From: Lacinutrix sp. 5H-3-7-4
Lineage (GTDB): Bacteria; Bacteroidota; Bacteroidia; Flavobacteriales; Flavobacteriaceae
Assembly (NCBI RefSeq): GCF_000211855.2
Contig: NC_015638.1
Location: 2,267,001 to 2,331,000 of the forward strand
Direction of reading: 5' to 3'
DNA length: 64,000 bases
Shown here: piece by piece, positions 8,395 through 16,361 of the stretch
Layout: every line of letters starts with the position of its first letter
Position numbering within the stretch: position 1 is the first letter of the stretch
The notes under the pieces: generated by a model
What the model was told of the DNA's origin: nothing
What the model saw: the letters and a program-made list of their open reading frames with translations, nothing else
Database searches by the model: none
Position numbers and translations under genes: made by a program

Positions 8395-9078
8395 TTAGTG
8401 ATTTGAATTTAGCGCTTTAATAAAGTCTTTAATGCCTTCGGTAGCCGTTTTAGCAATTACTGTTAATGCGTTGTTACTGCTAACAGCAGGATTAGGGTCT
8501 ATAAAATAAGTGTGTGTTTGTGCAGGAATATAATCTTTTAAACCAGCAGCAGGATATACTTGCATAGAGGTACCAATAATTAACAAAATATCTGCCTGGC
8601 TACAAATATTTGCTGCTGTTTCAATTAAAGGTACAGCTTCACCAAACCAAACAATATGTGGTCGTAATTGGTGTCCGTTTTTATCTTTATCACCAAGGTG
8701 AAGTGGTTTTCGCCAGGAATACACATTATCTGGCGTAATTATACTACGTACTTTTAAAAGTTCGCCATGTAAATGTATAACAGTATTGCTACCAGCACGT
8801 TCATGTAAATCGTCCACGTTTTGAGTAATAATACTCACCTTAAATTGCTCCTCTAGTCTAGCTAGTTCATAATGTGCAGTGTTAGGTTCTACTTCTAAAA
8901 GCTGTTGTCTCCTTTGGTTGTAAAATTCTAAAACCAATTCTGGATTATTTAAAAATCCTTCAGGTGTTGCAACTTCCATAACATCGTGTCCTTCCCACAA
9001 GCCATTGGCGTCTCTAAATGTTTTTAAACCACTTTCGGCACTCATTCCTGCACCAGTTAGTACTACGAGATGTTTCAT
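8395..9078 (-). CDS. cobB: Sir2-family NAD-dependent protein deacylase
   Basis: The enzyme removes acyl groups from lysines using NAD+. The start is placed at the ATG giving MKHLVVLTGAGMSAESG, which begins directly at the NAD-binding GAGxSxxSG motif; an upstream GTG would add seven unlikely residues. Other motifs are TQNVDDLHERAG and the catalytic HLHGEL. Where many sirtuins hold two zinc-binding Cys pairs, this one has TPDNVYSWRKPLHLG and HQLRPHIVWFGE without cysteines, so it lacks the structural zinc. Length (227 residues) is normal for bacterial enzymes. Substrates are unknown. Confidence 0.9.
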   Translation of the reverse strand: MKHLVVLTGAGMSAESGLKTFRDANGLWEGHDVMEVATPEGFLNNPELVLEFYNQRRQQLLEVEPNTAHYELARLEEQFKVSIITQNVDDLHERAGSNTVIHLHGELLKVRSIITPDNVYSWRKPLHLGDKDKNGHQLRPHIVWFGEAVPLIETAANICSQADILLIIGTSMQVYPAAGLKDYIPAQTHTYFIDPNPAVSSNNALTVIAKTATEGIKDFIKALNSNH

Positions 9079-9154
9079 ATTCTTATTAGCATTGAGCACT
9101 AAAATTAGAACTATTTTATTTAAATTGCACTAACCATAATAAATAAAGACAATC

Positions 9155-10363
9155 ATGACGCTTTTTTTTAAATCAAAATCATTATTAAAATATTTCTTAC
9201 TATTTAGTTTATTAACCATTTTTTCTTGTGGTGATGATGATAGCGATGGTGATGCTTTTGAAAATGTAACGCAGTTAGCTTCTAAAACATTTCAATTATT
9301 TCCTGTAGAAGATCCTAGTATTTCTGGAACAGCAAAGTTTATTAAAAATTCTAATGAAACAGTAACAGTAGAAATACAGTTAATAGGTACAGAAGAAGGT
9401 AACTTACATCCTGCGCACATTCACTTTAATACTGCTGCAGAAGGTGGAGATATAGCTATAACATTACAAGCTGTAGAAGGAGAAACAGGTTTTAGTACAA
9501 CCACTTTTGATGTTTTAGACGATGATACTATTATTAGTTACGAAGAGCTTTTAGATTTTGATGGTTATATAAATGTTCATTTTAGTGAAAGTAATTTAGA
9601 AGATATTATTGCACAAGGCGATATAGGGCAAAACGAATTAACAGGAACTACAAAATCTTATGCTTTGGGTAGCGTTGATTTTCCTGCAATTTCTGGTAAT
9701 GCAACATTTTCACAACGTGTAAATAATGAAACTTTGGTAACTATAAATTTAGATGGTACACCAGCAAGTGGTGAACATCCTGCACATATTCACTTTAATA
9801 CTGCTGCAGAAACTGGAGCGATTGCCTATAGTTTAAATACTATAGATGGTACAACAGGAGAAAGCAAAACAAATATAGATGCCATTTCTTACAATAATTT
9901 GTTAGATTTTGATGGTTATATAAATGTGCATTTAAGTGATACTAATTTAGATGTTTTATTAGCGCAAGGCGATATAGGGCAAAATGAATTAACAGGTACA
10001 TCTGTTACCTATAATTTAAGTGCAGTTAGTGATCCAAGTATAATGGGAGACATTACATTTTTCGAGCGTTTTAATGGTGAGGCTTTAGCAGTAATAGATA
10101 TTATAAATACGCCAAATGGCGCCATGCATCCAGCACATATTCATGCAGGTAGTGTGGCTACAGCACCAGGCGCAATTTTATTTACGTTTACTCCAGTAAA
10201 TGGAGATAATGGCGTAAGTAAAACTAATGTAGCCATGTTAGATAACGGAACATCTTTTGTTTATAATGATGTATTAACCGTAGATGGATACGTAAATGTA
10301 CACGAAAGTATGGATAACCTTGCTGTGTTAGTTGCGCAAGGTAATATTGGTGCAAATAATTAA
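9155..10363 (+). CDS. Lipoprotein with three CHRD domains
   Basis: A 402-residue lipoprotein (LTIFSC, lipidated Cys at 25, followed by an Asp-rich spacer) made of three tandem CHRD (chordin-type) domains. Each domain carries the hallmark HPAHIH: residues 85-90, 208-213 and about 324-329. Each ends in a DGYxNVH segment followed by a VAQGNIG-like turn. The first two repeats are closer to each other (both HPAHIHFNTAAE) than to the third, which suggests stepwise internal duplication. The conserved His pairs could bind metal, but this is not established for bacterial CHRD proteins. It is monocistronic with a terminator just after it. Confidence 0.9.
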   Translation: MTLFFKSKSLLKYFLLFSLLTIFSCGDDDSDGDAFENVTQLASKTFQLFPVEDPSISGTAKFIKNSNETVTVEIQLIGTEEGNLHPAHIHFNTAAEGGDIAITLQAVEGETGFSTTTFDVLDDDTIISYEELLDFDGYINVHFSESNLEDIIAQGDIGQNELTGTTKSYALGSVDFPAISGNATFSQRVNNETLVTINLDGTPASGEHPAHIHFNTAAETGAIAYSLNTIDGTTGESKTNIDAISYNNLLDFDGYINVHLSDTNLDVLLAQGDIGQNELTGTSVTYNLSAVSDPSIMGDITFFERFNGEALAVIDIINTPNGAMHPAHIHAGSVATAPGAILFTFTPVNGDNGVSKTNVAMLDNGTSFVYNDVLTVDGYVNVHESMDNLAVLVAQGNIGANN

Positions 10364-10384
10364 ATTATTAAATTAAATAAAATA

Positions 10385-10412
10385 AGCTCGATAGGTAATA
10401 TCGGGCTTTTTT
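10385..10412 (+). terminator. Rho-independent terminator after the CHRD gene
   Basis: A 9-bp stem with one T:G pair (AGCTCGATA with TATCGGGCT) and a 5-base loop is followed by six T residues. Confidence 0.8.
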
Positions 10413-10424
10413 GTATACTAAAAT

Positions 10425-11087
10425 ATGATAGATAAAAAACTACTAGAACATTTAGAAACTTATTTAACAGACCATAGATTGCAACGCTTTTATAAGGTTT
10501 TAGAACAACGCACAAAGCATTTTACAGTAGCTACAGAAGATGTGTACCAACTACACAATACAAGTGCAGTAATAAGAAGTTGTGATGTTTTTGGTATACA
10601 AGAAGTTAATATTGTAGAAGAGGTAAATGCCAAGCGTATAGACCGTGAAATTGCAATGGGTGCTCAAAAATGGGTAGATTTAAACCGTTACCATACTGTA
10701 AAAGATGCTATACAAGATGTAAAACAAAAAGGATATCAAGTGGTAGCAACTACACCACATGCAAACGATTGTAATTTGCGTGATTTTGATGTTACTAAAA
10801 AGTCTTGCTTTTTCTTTGGAAGAGAAACCGAAGGTTTATCTCAAGAAGTTTTAGATGAAGCCGATGTGTTTTTAAAAATACCTATGGTTGGTTTTACTGA
10901 AAGTTTAAATATATCTGTTTCTGCAGCAATTATTTTACAACATGTTACTACAGAGTTAAAACAAACAAATATAAACTGGCAGTTAACTGAAACCGAAAAA
11001 TTAGAGAAACGACTAGATTGGTGTAAAAAAACAATTAAAAGTTATGATGAGATAATAGAACGTTTCAATAAAAACAATTACATTTAA
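10425..11087 (+). CDS. trmH: SpoU/TrmH-type tRNA or rRNA 2'-O-methyltransferase
   Basis: A 220-residue SPOUT-superfamily enzyme that transfers a methyl group from S-adenosylmethionine to a ribose 2'-OH. All three SpoU motifs are present: motif 1 NTSAVIRSCDVFGIQEV with the catalytic Arg, motif 2 FFFGRETEGLSQEV, and motif 3 IPMVGFTESLNISVSAAI forming the trefoil knot. Size and the N-terminal extension YLTDHRLQRFYKVLEQRT are closest to TrmH, which makes Gm18 in tRNA, so the symbol is given with moderate certainty. It is followed 20 bases later by an SRPBCC gene on the same strand. Confidence 0.85.
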   Translation: MIDKKLLEHLETYLTDHRLQRFYKVLEQRTKHFTVATEDVYQLHNTSAVIRSCDVFGIQEVNIVEEVNAKRIDREIAMGAQKWVDLNRYHTVKDAIQDVKQKGYQVVATTPHANDCNLRDFDVTKKSCFFFGRETEGLSQEVLDEADVFLKIPMVGFTESLNISVSAAIILQHVTTELKQTNINWQLTETEKLEKRLDWCKKTIKSYDEIIERFNKNNYI

Positions 11088-11107
11088 TTAATAAACAACA
11101 TTTTACT

Positions 11108-11632
11108 ATGCTCATTTTTTATATTTTTTTAGGATTAATAGCGCTATTTATAATACTAACATTGGTTGCACCAAAAACCTTTAATGTGAGTAGAAGTATT
11201 GTTATAAATAAGCCGCTACCAGAAGTTTTTGAGTATTTAAAATATATTAAAAATCAGGATAATTGGTCGCCTTGGAAACTTAAAGATCCAGATATGAAAC
11301 AAGAGTTTGTTGGTACAGATGGAGAAATAGGTTTTGTGTCTAAATGGGTTGGTAATAAAGAAGTTGGAACTGGAGAACAAGAAATAATTAATATCATTGA
11401 AAACGAAAGTATAGAAGCAATGCTTCGTTTTTTTAAACCATGGAAATCTGAGTCTAATGCCATAACTAAAGTTGAAGATTTAGGGAATAATAAAACTAAA
11501 GTTATTTGGGGATTTCATGGTGAGAGTAAACCACCATCAAATGTGTTTTTTCTCTTTTTTAATATGGATAAAGCTGTTGGTAAAGACTTTGAAGCTGGTT
11601 TAAAAATGCTTAAAGATATTTTAGAAAAATAG
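11108..11632 (+). CDS. Membrane-anchored SRPBCC (START-like) protein
   Basis: A 174-residue protein with an N-terminal hydrophobic anchor (residues 1-19) and then a polyketide-cyclase/SRPBCC fold. Typical strands are TFNVSRSIVINKPLPEVFEYL, the loop NQDNWSPWKLKDPDMKQEF, and the C-terminal helix containing GKDFEAGLKMLKDILEK. Members of this superfamily bind hydrophobic ligands in a deep cavity; the ligand here is unknown. It probably shares a transcript with the upstream methyltransferase, which ends 20 bases before it, and is closed by a strong bidirectional terminator. Confidence 0.82.
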   Translation: MLIFYIFLGLIALFIILTLVAPKTFNVSRSIVINKPLPEVFEYLKYIKNQDNWSPWKLKDPDMKQEFVGTDGEIGFVSKWVGNKEVGTGEQEIINIIENESIEAMLRFFKPWKSESNAITKVEDLGNNKTKVIWGFHGESKPPSNVFFLFFNMDKAVGKDFEAGLKMLKDILEK

Positions 11633-11650
11633 GAGTAGAGGTATAAAATA

Positions 11651-11688
11651 AAAACACCCATAAACAATGTTGTTTATGGGTGTTTTTT
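11651..11688. terminator. Strong bidirectional terminator
   Basis: A 16-bp perfect stem (AAAACACCCATAAACA with its complement) with a 4-base loop is flanked by A-runs and T-runs. It serves the plus-strand SRPBCC gene and the minus-strand carboxypeptidase-regulatory-domain gene. Confidence 0.9.
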
Positions 11689-11709
11689 ATAATTAAATGT
11701 TGCTAATAG

Positions 11710-12522
11710 TTAAATACGTTTTTTATTACGGCTTAAAACCTTGTATTCTTCATAACATTGGCTAATTGCATCTAGCATTTGTAAATCGTTTGCTGTTTCA
11801 ACAAACTCTTTAGAGTAGTTGCATTGCGACACCATTTCATCTAAATCTACTTTATTAACATTAAGTAAAACCATAAGCATTTCTCTATCAAAACGTGATG
11901 CTAGAAGGTTTCTTACTTCATCATCTTCTTTAACTTTTTTAAGCTTTCTAAGTTCTTTTCCTTTTTTACTAAAGGTGTTATATAAAAAGTCTAACGGATT
12001 AAAAATAGAGCCCAAAACCTTACTAAACTTATTAGCAGATTTGTTATTACCAGCTTCGTAACCAGAATTTAATCCTGCAATTTTATAACGGTAATTCTCG
12101 TTTACAGCTACTTGTTTAATATCTACTTCAAGATATCCTGTAAGTTGTAATTGGCTTACAACAACTTCTTCTAGTGCTAAAGCTAACTCGGTTAATATAA
12201 TTTCTGAACTTCCAAATTTTAACCAATCATTAGTTACACGAACTTTAATAGATTTATAACCTACGTAAGATAAGTGAAGCGTATCATTAGCTTTAGCCTT
12301 TATTTTAAACGCTCCTTTACTGTTTGTGGTTGTACCAATTACAGTATTTAAATTTACAATATTAACGCTTTCTAATGGTGCATTTGTTACCGCATCTAAA
12401 ATAACACCAATAGCAGTGTTACCATCGGGTTTTGGTTGGGTATCGTTATTGTTTTCTTTATTTTGAGCAAAACTATAGGTAAGACTAAAAATAAAAAAGA
12501 ATGCGGCTAAAAAATGTTTCAT
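11710..12522 (-). CDS. Secreted carboxypeptidase-regulatory-like domain protein
   Basis: The start is placed at MKHFLAAFFFIFSLTYSFAQ, a clear signal peptide; a longer reading from base 12555 would add eleven residues ahead of it. After cleavage comes a CarboxypepD_reg-like beta-sandwich (IGVILDAVTNAPLESVNIVN, then NSKGAFKIKA, then LHLSYVGYKSIKVRV), the domain that usually precedes TonB receptor plugs. Here it is followed by a helical charged domain of about 150 residues and no barrel, so it is not itself a receptor. A periplasmic or outer-membrane-associated role is likely. It lies 94 bases after the helicase stop on the same strand. Confidence 0.75.
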   Translation of the reverse strand: MKHFLAAFFFIFSLTYSFAQNKENNNDTQPKPDGNTAIGVILDAVTNAPLESVNIVNLNTVIGTTTNSKGAFKIKAKANDTLHLSYVGYKSIKVRVTNDWLKFGSSEIILTELALALEEVVVSQLQLTGYLEVDIKQVAVNENYRYKIAGLNSGYEAGNNKSANKFSKVLGSIFNPLDFLYNTFSKKGKELRKLKKVKEDDEVRNLLASRFDREMLMVLLNVNKVDLDEMVSQCNYSKEFVETANDLQMLDAISQCYEEYKVLSRNKKRI

Positions 12523-12616
12523 AATGCTATTAATAAAGATAAAAGTACTAAACAAATTACTATTTAGTACTTTTCTCTATATTTTTTGACTAAAAATTAA
12601 CAGAAAGGTTTAATTT

Positions 12617-14485
12617 TTATCTTCTAGAACGTCTTGGTCGAGAATGTGTTGTTTTAAATTCACTTTTATCTCTATCGCCACCATCGCTTCTTCTTGAGCG
12701 TGTTGGTTTATCGTCACTTCTTCTTTTTCTATCACCTCTGTCAGATCCTTCGCTACGTCTGCTGCGTCTTTCGTCGCTTCTTCCGCCAGAGCGTCTGTCA
12801 CCACGTCTTCTATCGCCACCTTTTCCGCCATCGCGTCTTCTTCCGCCACCAGAGCGTCCACGACCACGACCACCACGATTTGGTTTATCTTCGGTTACTT
12901 CTACATTTACAAAACGACCTTCATGTTTAAACTCATTAAAATGTGCTAAAACTTTTTCTTCGTGTTCTTTTTCTGTATTGAAAAAAGAGAATGTATCTTT
13001 TGTATCTACTTTAAATAAATCGTCTTTGGTTAAACCCAATTGTTCTTTTAAAAAGTCTTTTAAAGACATCCAGTTAAAACCATCTTTTTCTCCTACGTTA
13101 ATAAAGTAACGTGTTGCATTACCACTTGAAGCACGACCGCCATCGCGGTTTGGATCTCCAGCCGATATGTTTAAGTCTTTAGCTTTTTGGTAGTAATTAA
13201 AGAAACGTGTAAACTCTACAGAGAAGAATTTTTTAATTAACTCATCTTTAGAAGTATCTTCAAACATCGTGTTTATGTCTTCTAAATACTTGTCTATTTC
13301 GTGATTAATTTCTGTATTATGAATTTTGTTTGCTAAAGACATTAATTGTACTTCGCAAATTTCCATACCATTTGGTATGTCTTTCTTTTCAAATTTCTTA
13401 TTAATAATACGCTCAATACTTCTAAGTCTGCGTACTTCACTTTTAGAAACAATTACCATAGAAACACCTGTTTTTCCTGCACGACCAGTACGACCGCTTC
13501 GGTGTGTGTATGTTTCTATTTCGTCACTTAATTGGTAGTTAATTACGTGTGTAACATCGTCAACATCAATACCACGAGCGGCAACATCTGTTGCTACAAG
13601 CATTTGTATTTGGCGTGTTCTAAATTGTTTCATTACAATATCACGCTGGTTTTGACTTAAATCACCGTGTAATGCTCCTGCGCTATAACCATCTTCAATT
13701 AACTGCTCGGCAACTTTTTGTGTATCACGTTTTGTTCTACAAAATATAACCGAAAAAATATCTGGATTAGCATCTGCTAAACGCTTTAAAGCTTGGTAAC
13801 GGTCACGAGCATTTACTAAGTAATATTCGTGTGATACGTTAGAGGTACTTTCGTTTTTATGACCCACCGTAATTTCTTGTGGTTCGTGCATAAAATCTTT
13901 AGCTATTCTGGCAACTTCTTTTGGCATAGTTGCAGAAAATAACCATGTGCTTTTATCTTTAGGTGTTCCAGAAAGAATATCTGTAATATCTTCTTTAAAA
14001 CCCATGTTTAGCATCTCATCGGCTTCATCTAAAACAGAATATTGAATTTTAGTAATATCTACTAATTTTCTGCTAATCATATCTTTCATACGACCAGGCG
14101 TTGCTACAATAATTTGTGCACCACGTTTTACTTCGCGTGCTTGGTCTGTAATACTAGAACCACCATAAATAGCAACAACGTTTAAACCTTTACAGTATTT
14201 ACCGTAGGCTTTCATTTCGTTTGCTATTTGTAAACAAAGTTCACGTGTTGGCGATAAAATTAAACCTTGAGTTGTACGACTGTTAACGTCAATTTTTTGA
14301 AGCATTGGAAAACCAAAGGCTGCGGTTTTTCCTGTTCCCGTTTGTGCTAAGGCAACTAAATCGCCTTCGTCTTGTAATAAAATTGGGATTGCTTTTTCTT
14401 GTACTTCAGATGGTGTTTCAAAACCTAAATCTGTAATACCTTTTAAAAGGTCTTCATTAAGACCTAATTCTTGGAATGTGCTCAT
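12617..14485 (-). CDS. deaD: DEAD-box ATP-dependent RNA helicase (CsdA/DeaD-like)
   Basis: A 622-residue helicase with a full set of motifs: Q motif near GFETPSEVQ, Walker A AQTGTGKT, PTRELCLQI, TPGRMKD, the DEAD box in VLDEADEMLN, SAT, FCRTKRDTQ, ATDVAARGIDV and HRSGRTGRAG. Residues about 455-540 resemble a DbpA-type RNA-binding domain (RYFINVGEKDGFNW onward). The last 80 residues are an Arg/Gly/Ser/Asp-rich low-complexity tail, likely disordered and RNA-binding. Proteins of this type unwind rRNA and mRNA structures and are often cold-induced. The leader upstream contains two hairpins and a strong promoter-like element. Confidence 0.93.
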   Translation of the reverse strand: MSTFQELGLNEDLLKGITDLGFETPSEVQEKAIPILLQDEGDLVALAQTGTGKTAAFGFPMLQKIDVNSRTTQGLILSPTRELCLQIANEMKAYGKYCKGLNVVAIYGGSSITDQAREVKRGAQIIVATPGRMKDMISRKLVDITKIQYSVLDEADEMLNMGFKEDITDILSGTPKDKSTWLFSATMPKEVARIAKDFMHEPQEITVGHKNESTSNVSHEYYLVNARDRYQALKRLADANPDIFSVIFCRTKRDTQKVAEQLIEDGYSAGALHGDLSQNQRDIVMKQFRTRQIQMLVATDVAARGIDVDDVTHVINYQLSDEIETYTHRSGRTGRAGKTGVSMVIVSKSEVRRLRSIERIINKKFEKKDIPNGMEICEVQLMSLANKIHNTEINHEIDKYLEDINTMFEDTSKDELIKKFFSVEFTRFFNYYQKAKDLNISAGDPNRDGGRASSGNATRYFINVGEKDGFNWMSLKDFLKEQLGLTKDDLFKVDTKDTFSFFNTEKEHEEKVLAHFNEFKHEGRFVNVEVTEDKPNRGGRGRGRSGGGRRRDGGKGGDRRRGDRRSGGRSDERRSRRSEGSDRGDRKRRSDDKPTRSRRSDGGDRDKSEFKTTHSRPRRSRR

Positions 14486-14628
14486 TCTTTTTTATGTATT
14501 TCAATGTCAATCTGTTTGGTGTTACAAATAGAAGTGCATTGAACATACTTAACCTAAAACTTCTAGTAACACATCCTCACTCTGAGGAGTCAATAAACGC
14601 CATTTTGCGTTTTCAAGGTGCAAAGGTA
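14486..14628 (-). promoter_or_regulatory. Promoter and structured 5' leader of the DEAD-box helicase gene
   Basis: On the minus strand a TACCTTTG element (plus bases 14621-14628) fits the Bacteroidota -7 consensus TAnnTTTG; no good -33 TTG is visible. It implies a leader of about 130 bases before the start codon. Two perfect hairpins lie in it: TCCTCA/TGAGGA with a 3-base loop at 14574-14588, and AAACGC/GCGTTT with a 6-base loop at 14595-14612. Structured leaders are known for cold-shock helicase mRNAs in other bacteria; regulation here is inferred. I reject a 78-codon plus-strand frame that covers this leader. Confidence 0.5.
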
Positions 14629-14687
14629 CGATATATTTTACGATTTGTAACTATCTTATTTTTATTACTTAATATAGTATTAATTTT

Positions 14688-14780
14688 ATACTACGCGGAA
14701 AGTGTCTTTTAATAAAAGATTCCGCGTATTATAATTTTATATTACGCGGAAAATTGTATATTTACCTAGATTCCGCTAAG
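14688..14780. promoter_or_regulatory. Repeated TACGCGGAA motifs upstream of the ATPase gene
   Basis: Three near-identical 14-bp motifs and one half-site lie in the 100 bases before the ATPase start. They are ATACTACGCGGAAA at 14688-14701 (+), its inverted form ATTCCGCGTATTAT at 14719-14732, ATATTACGCGGAAA at 14739-14752 (+), and ATTCCGCTAAG at 14770-14780. Copies 1 and 2 form an inverted repeat, and so do copy 3 and the half-site. The layout suggests a multi-site operator or a structured leader. A fifth copy (CTTACGCGGAAAAA) occurs just upstream of the gene at 35508. Confidence 0.5.
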
Positions 14781-14786
14781 TATAGT

Positions 14787-16217
14787 ATGAAAATTATAGG
14801 TAGAAAAGAAGAACGTAAAACCATGCAAGCCATACAGCGCGACAAGAAAGCGCATATGTTAGCTATTATTGGTCGTCGTCGTGTTGGTAAAACATTTTTA
14901 ATACGCGAAGTCTATAAAAACGAAAAGGTTTTTGAAATGACTGGTTTAAAAGATGCTAATCTTCACGACCAGTTAATGAATTTTACCATACAAATGAATC
15001 TATATTTTCCTGCTGAAAAACCTTATACAAAGCCCGAAAGCTGGTTAATGGCTTTTAGTGAGTTAAGTGTAGCAATAAGTAAAAGTACTTTAAAAAAGCC
15101 TGTGGTTTTTTTAGACGAGTTGCCTTGGATTGCCAGTAAACGTTCTGGTTTTATGGAAGCTTTGGCACACTGGTGGAATAATTGGGCGTCGCAACAAAAC
15201 ATTATTGTAGTGGTTTGCGGCTCGGCAGCATCATGGATGCTTCAGCATGTGGTAAATGCAAAAGGTGGTTTGCATAATCGTATTACCAAGCTTATTACCT
15301 TAATGCCTTTTACTTTAAACGAAACCGAAGCCTTTTTAAAGGAAAAAAATATAGTAATGAGTCACTACCAAATCATTCAGCTATATTTAGCATTAGGTGG
15401 TATTCCGCATTACTTAGATCAAGTAGAAAAAGGAAAAAGTGCTGCACAAAATATTAACAATTTGTGCTTTAAAAAAGATGGCTTTTTAACTACCGAATTT
15501 AATAACCTCTATCCTGCATTGTTTGATAATGCTGGTAGCCATATAAAAATTGTAAAAGCTTTAGCTAGTAAAGCGAGCGGATTAAACAGGCAGCGTATTT
15601 TAAAATTAACCAAACTGTCTGATGGTGGTTATTTTACAAATATTTTAAACGAGTTAGAAGCTTCTGGATTTATATCGACCTTCGAGCCTTTAGAGAAAAG
15701 TAAAAAAGATACCTTATTTCGTTTAACCGATGAGTACTCGCTGTTTTATCTCTCGTTTATGGTAGGACAAAATAAACTTAATAAAAGCGATTGGCTTCGC
15801 GTTAGCGAAACACAACCTTATAAAATTTGGTGTGGTTATGCTTTCGAGAATTTATGTATTAAACATATAGAAAGCATAAAGGAAGCTTTAGGTATTTTGG
15901 GTGTAGAAACTAAAGTGAATAGTTTTTTACATAGAAAAGATGTAAACTACCCAAAAGGATTTCAAATAGATATGCTTATTGATAGAAAAGATAATATAAT
16001 AAACATTTGCGAAATGAAGTTATATGCCGATGAATTTGCTATAACTAAAGATTATGCACAAAAACTACGTACCAAACGCGAAGGTTTAAAAACGGTTACA
16101 AAATCTAAAAAAATGGTACATATTACCTTTATAAGTGCGTACGGTGTTTTAGAGAATACGCATAAAATGGATTTAGTAGAGAATGATTTTACAACTTCAA
16201 TATTTTTTGATTCGTAA
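14787..16217 (+). CDS. ATPase_2/DUF234-type ATP-binding protein
   Basis: The start is taken at MKIIGRKEERK; an upstream in-frame codon would add eleven unlikely residues. The 476-residue protein has a P-loop at 29-36 (GRRRVGKT) and a Walker B PVVFLDELPWI. These are followed by a winged-helix-like region (LNRQRILKLTKLSDGGYFTNIL) and a C-terminal domain with QIDMLIDRKDNIINICEMKLY, the D...ExK pattern of PD-(D/E)XK-like folds seen in DUF234 proteins. This ATPase family is widespread in Bacteroidota and archaea; its role is unknown and no enzymatic activity should be assumed. Two truncated relatives of its 3' end lie downstream at 17207 and 19618. Confidence 0.85.
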   Translation: MKIIGRKEERKTMQAIQRDKKAHMLAIIGRRRVGKTFLIREVYKNEKVFEMTGLKDANLHDQLMNFTIQMNLYFPAEKPYTKPESWLMAFSELSVAISKSTLKKPVVFLDELPWIASKRSGFMEALAHWWNNWASQQNIIVVVCGSAASWMLQHVVNAKGGLHNRITKLITLMPFTLNETEAFLKEKNIVMSHYQIIQLYLALGGIPHYLDQVEKGKSAAQNINNLCFKKDGFLTTEFNNLYPALFDNAGSHIKIVKALASKASGLNRQRILKLTKLSDGGYFTNILNELEASGFISTFEPLEKSKKDTLFRLTDEYSLFYLSFMVGQNKLNKSDWLRVSETQPYKIWCGYAFENLCIKHIESIKEALGILGVETKVNSFLHRKDVNYPKGFQIDMLIDRKDNIINICEMKLYADEFAITKDYAQKLRTKREGLKTVTKSKKMVHITFISAYGVLENTHKMDLVENDFTTSIFFDS

Positions 16218-16234
16218 TTTAAACTATCGGTCTC

Positions 16235-16355
16235 GTATAACCGAAGTTACGGGATTAAAGTTAATGTTTTTCGGCTTATCACAGACGTTAGCAATTGTGA
16301 GTGGATTCGGACGTAGTCGAATCCGCCGTAATTGCGGTTATACATTGTTACCTGC
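16235..16355. repeat. Long imperfect palindromic element after the ATPase gene
   Basis: Terminal arms GTATAACCG (16235-16243) and CGGTTATAC (16335-16343) are exact inverted repeats. Nested inside are GGATTCG/CGAATCC (16303-16309 and 16318-16324). Beyond the right arm lies CATTGTTACCTGCTGG, whose GTTACCTGC (16347-16355) is the exact inverse of GCAGGTAAC at 17096-17104, on the other side of the lipoprotein gene. The structure looks like a dispersed recombination-site-like or REP-like element rather than a simple terminator. The bases between 16218 and 16234 (taatttaaactatcgg) match the left arm of the palindromic repeat found at 19686. Confidence 0.6.
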
Positions 16356-16361
16356 TGGCTT

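Noticed and set aside
12610-12930. Overlapping frames in the helicase tail (valine-, alanine- or histidine-rich)
   Set aside because: They are by-products of the repetitive Arg/Gly/Ser coding sequence of the helicase C-terminus in other frames.
14476-14712. A 78-codon plus-strand frame before the ATPase gene
   Set aside because: It starts inside the helicase gene's first codons and covers its leader with hairpins; it has no ribosome-binding site of note and no convincing protein pattern.
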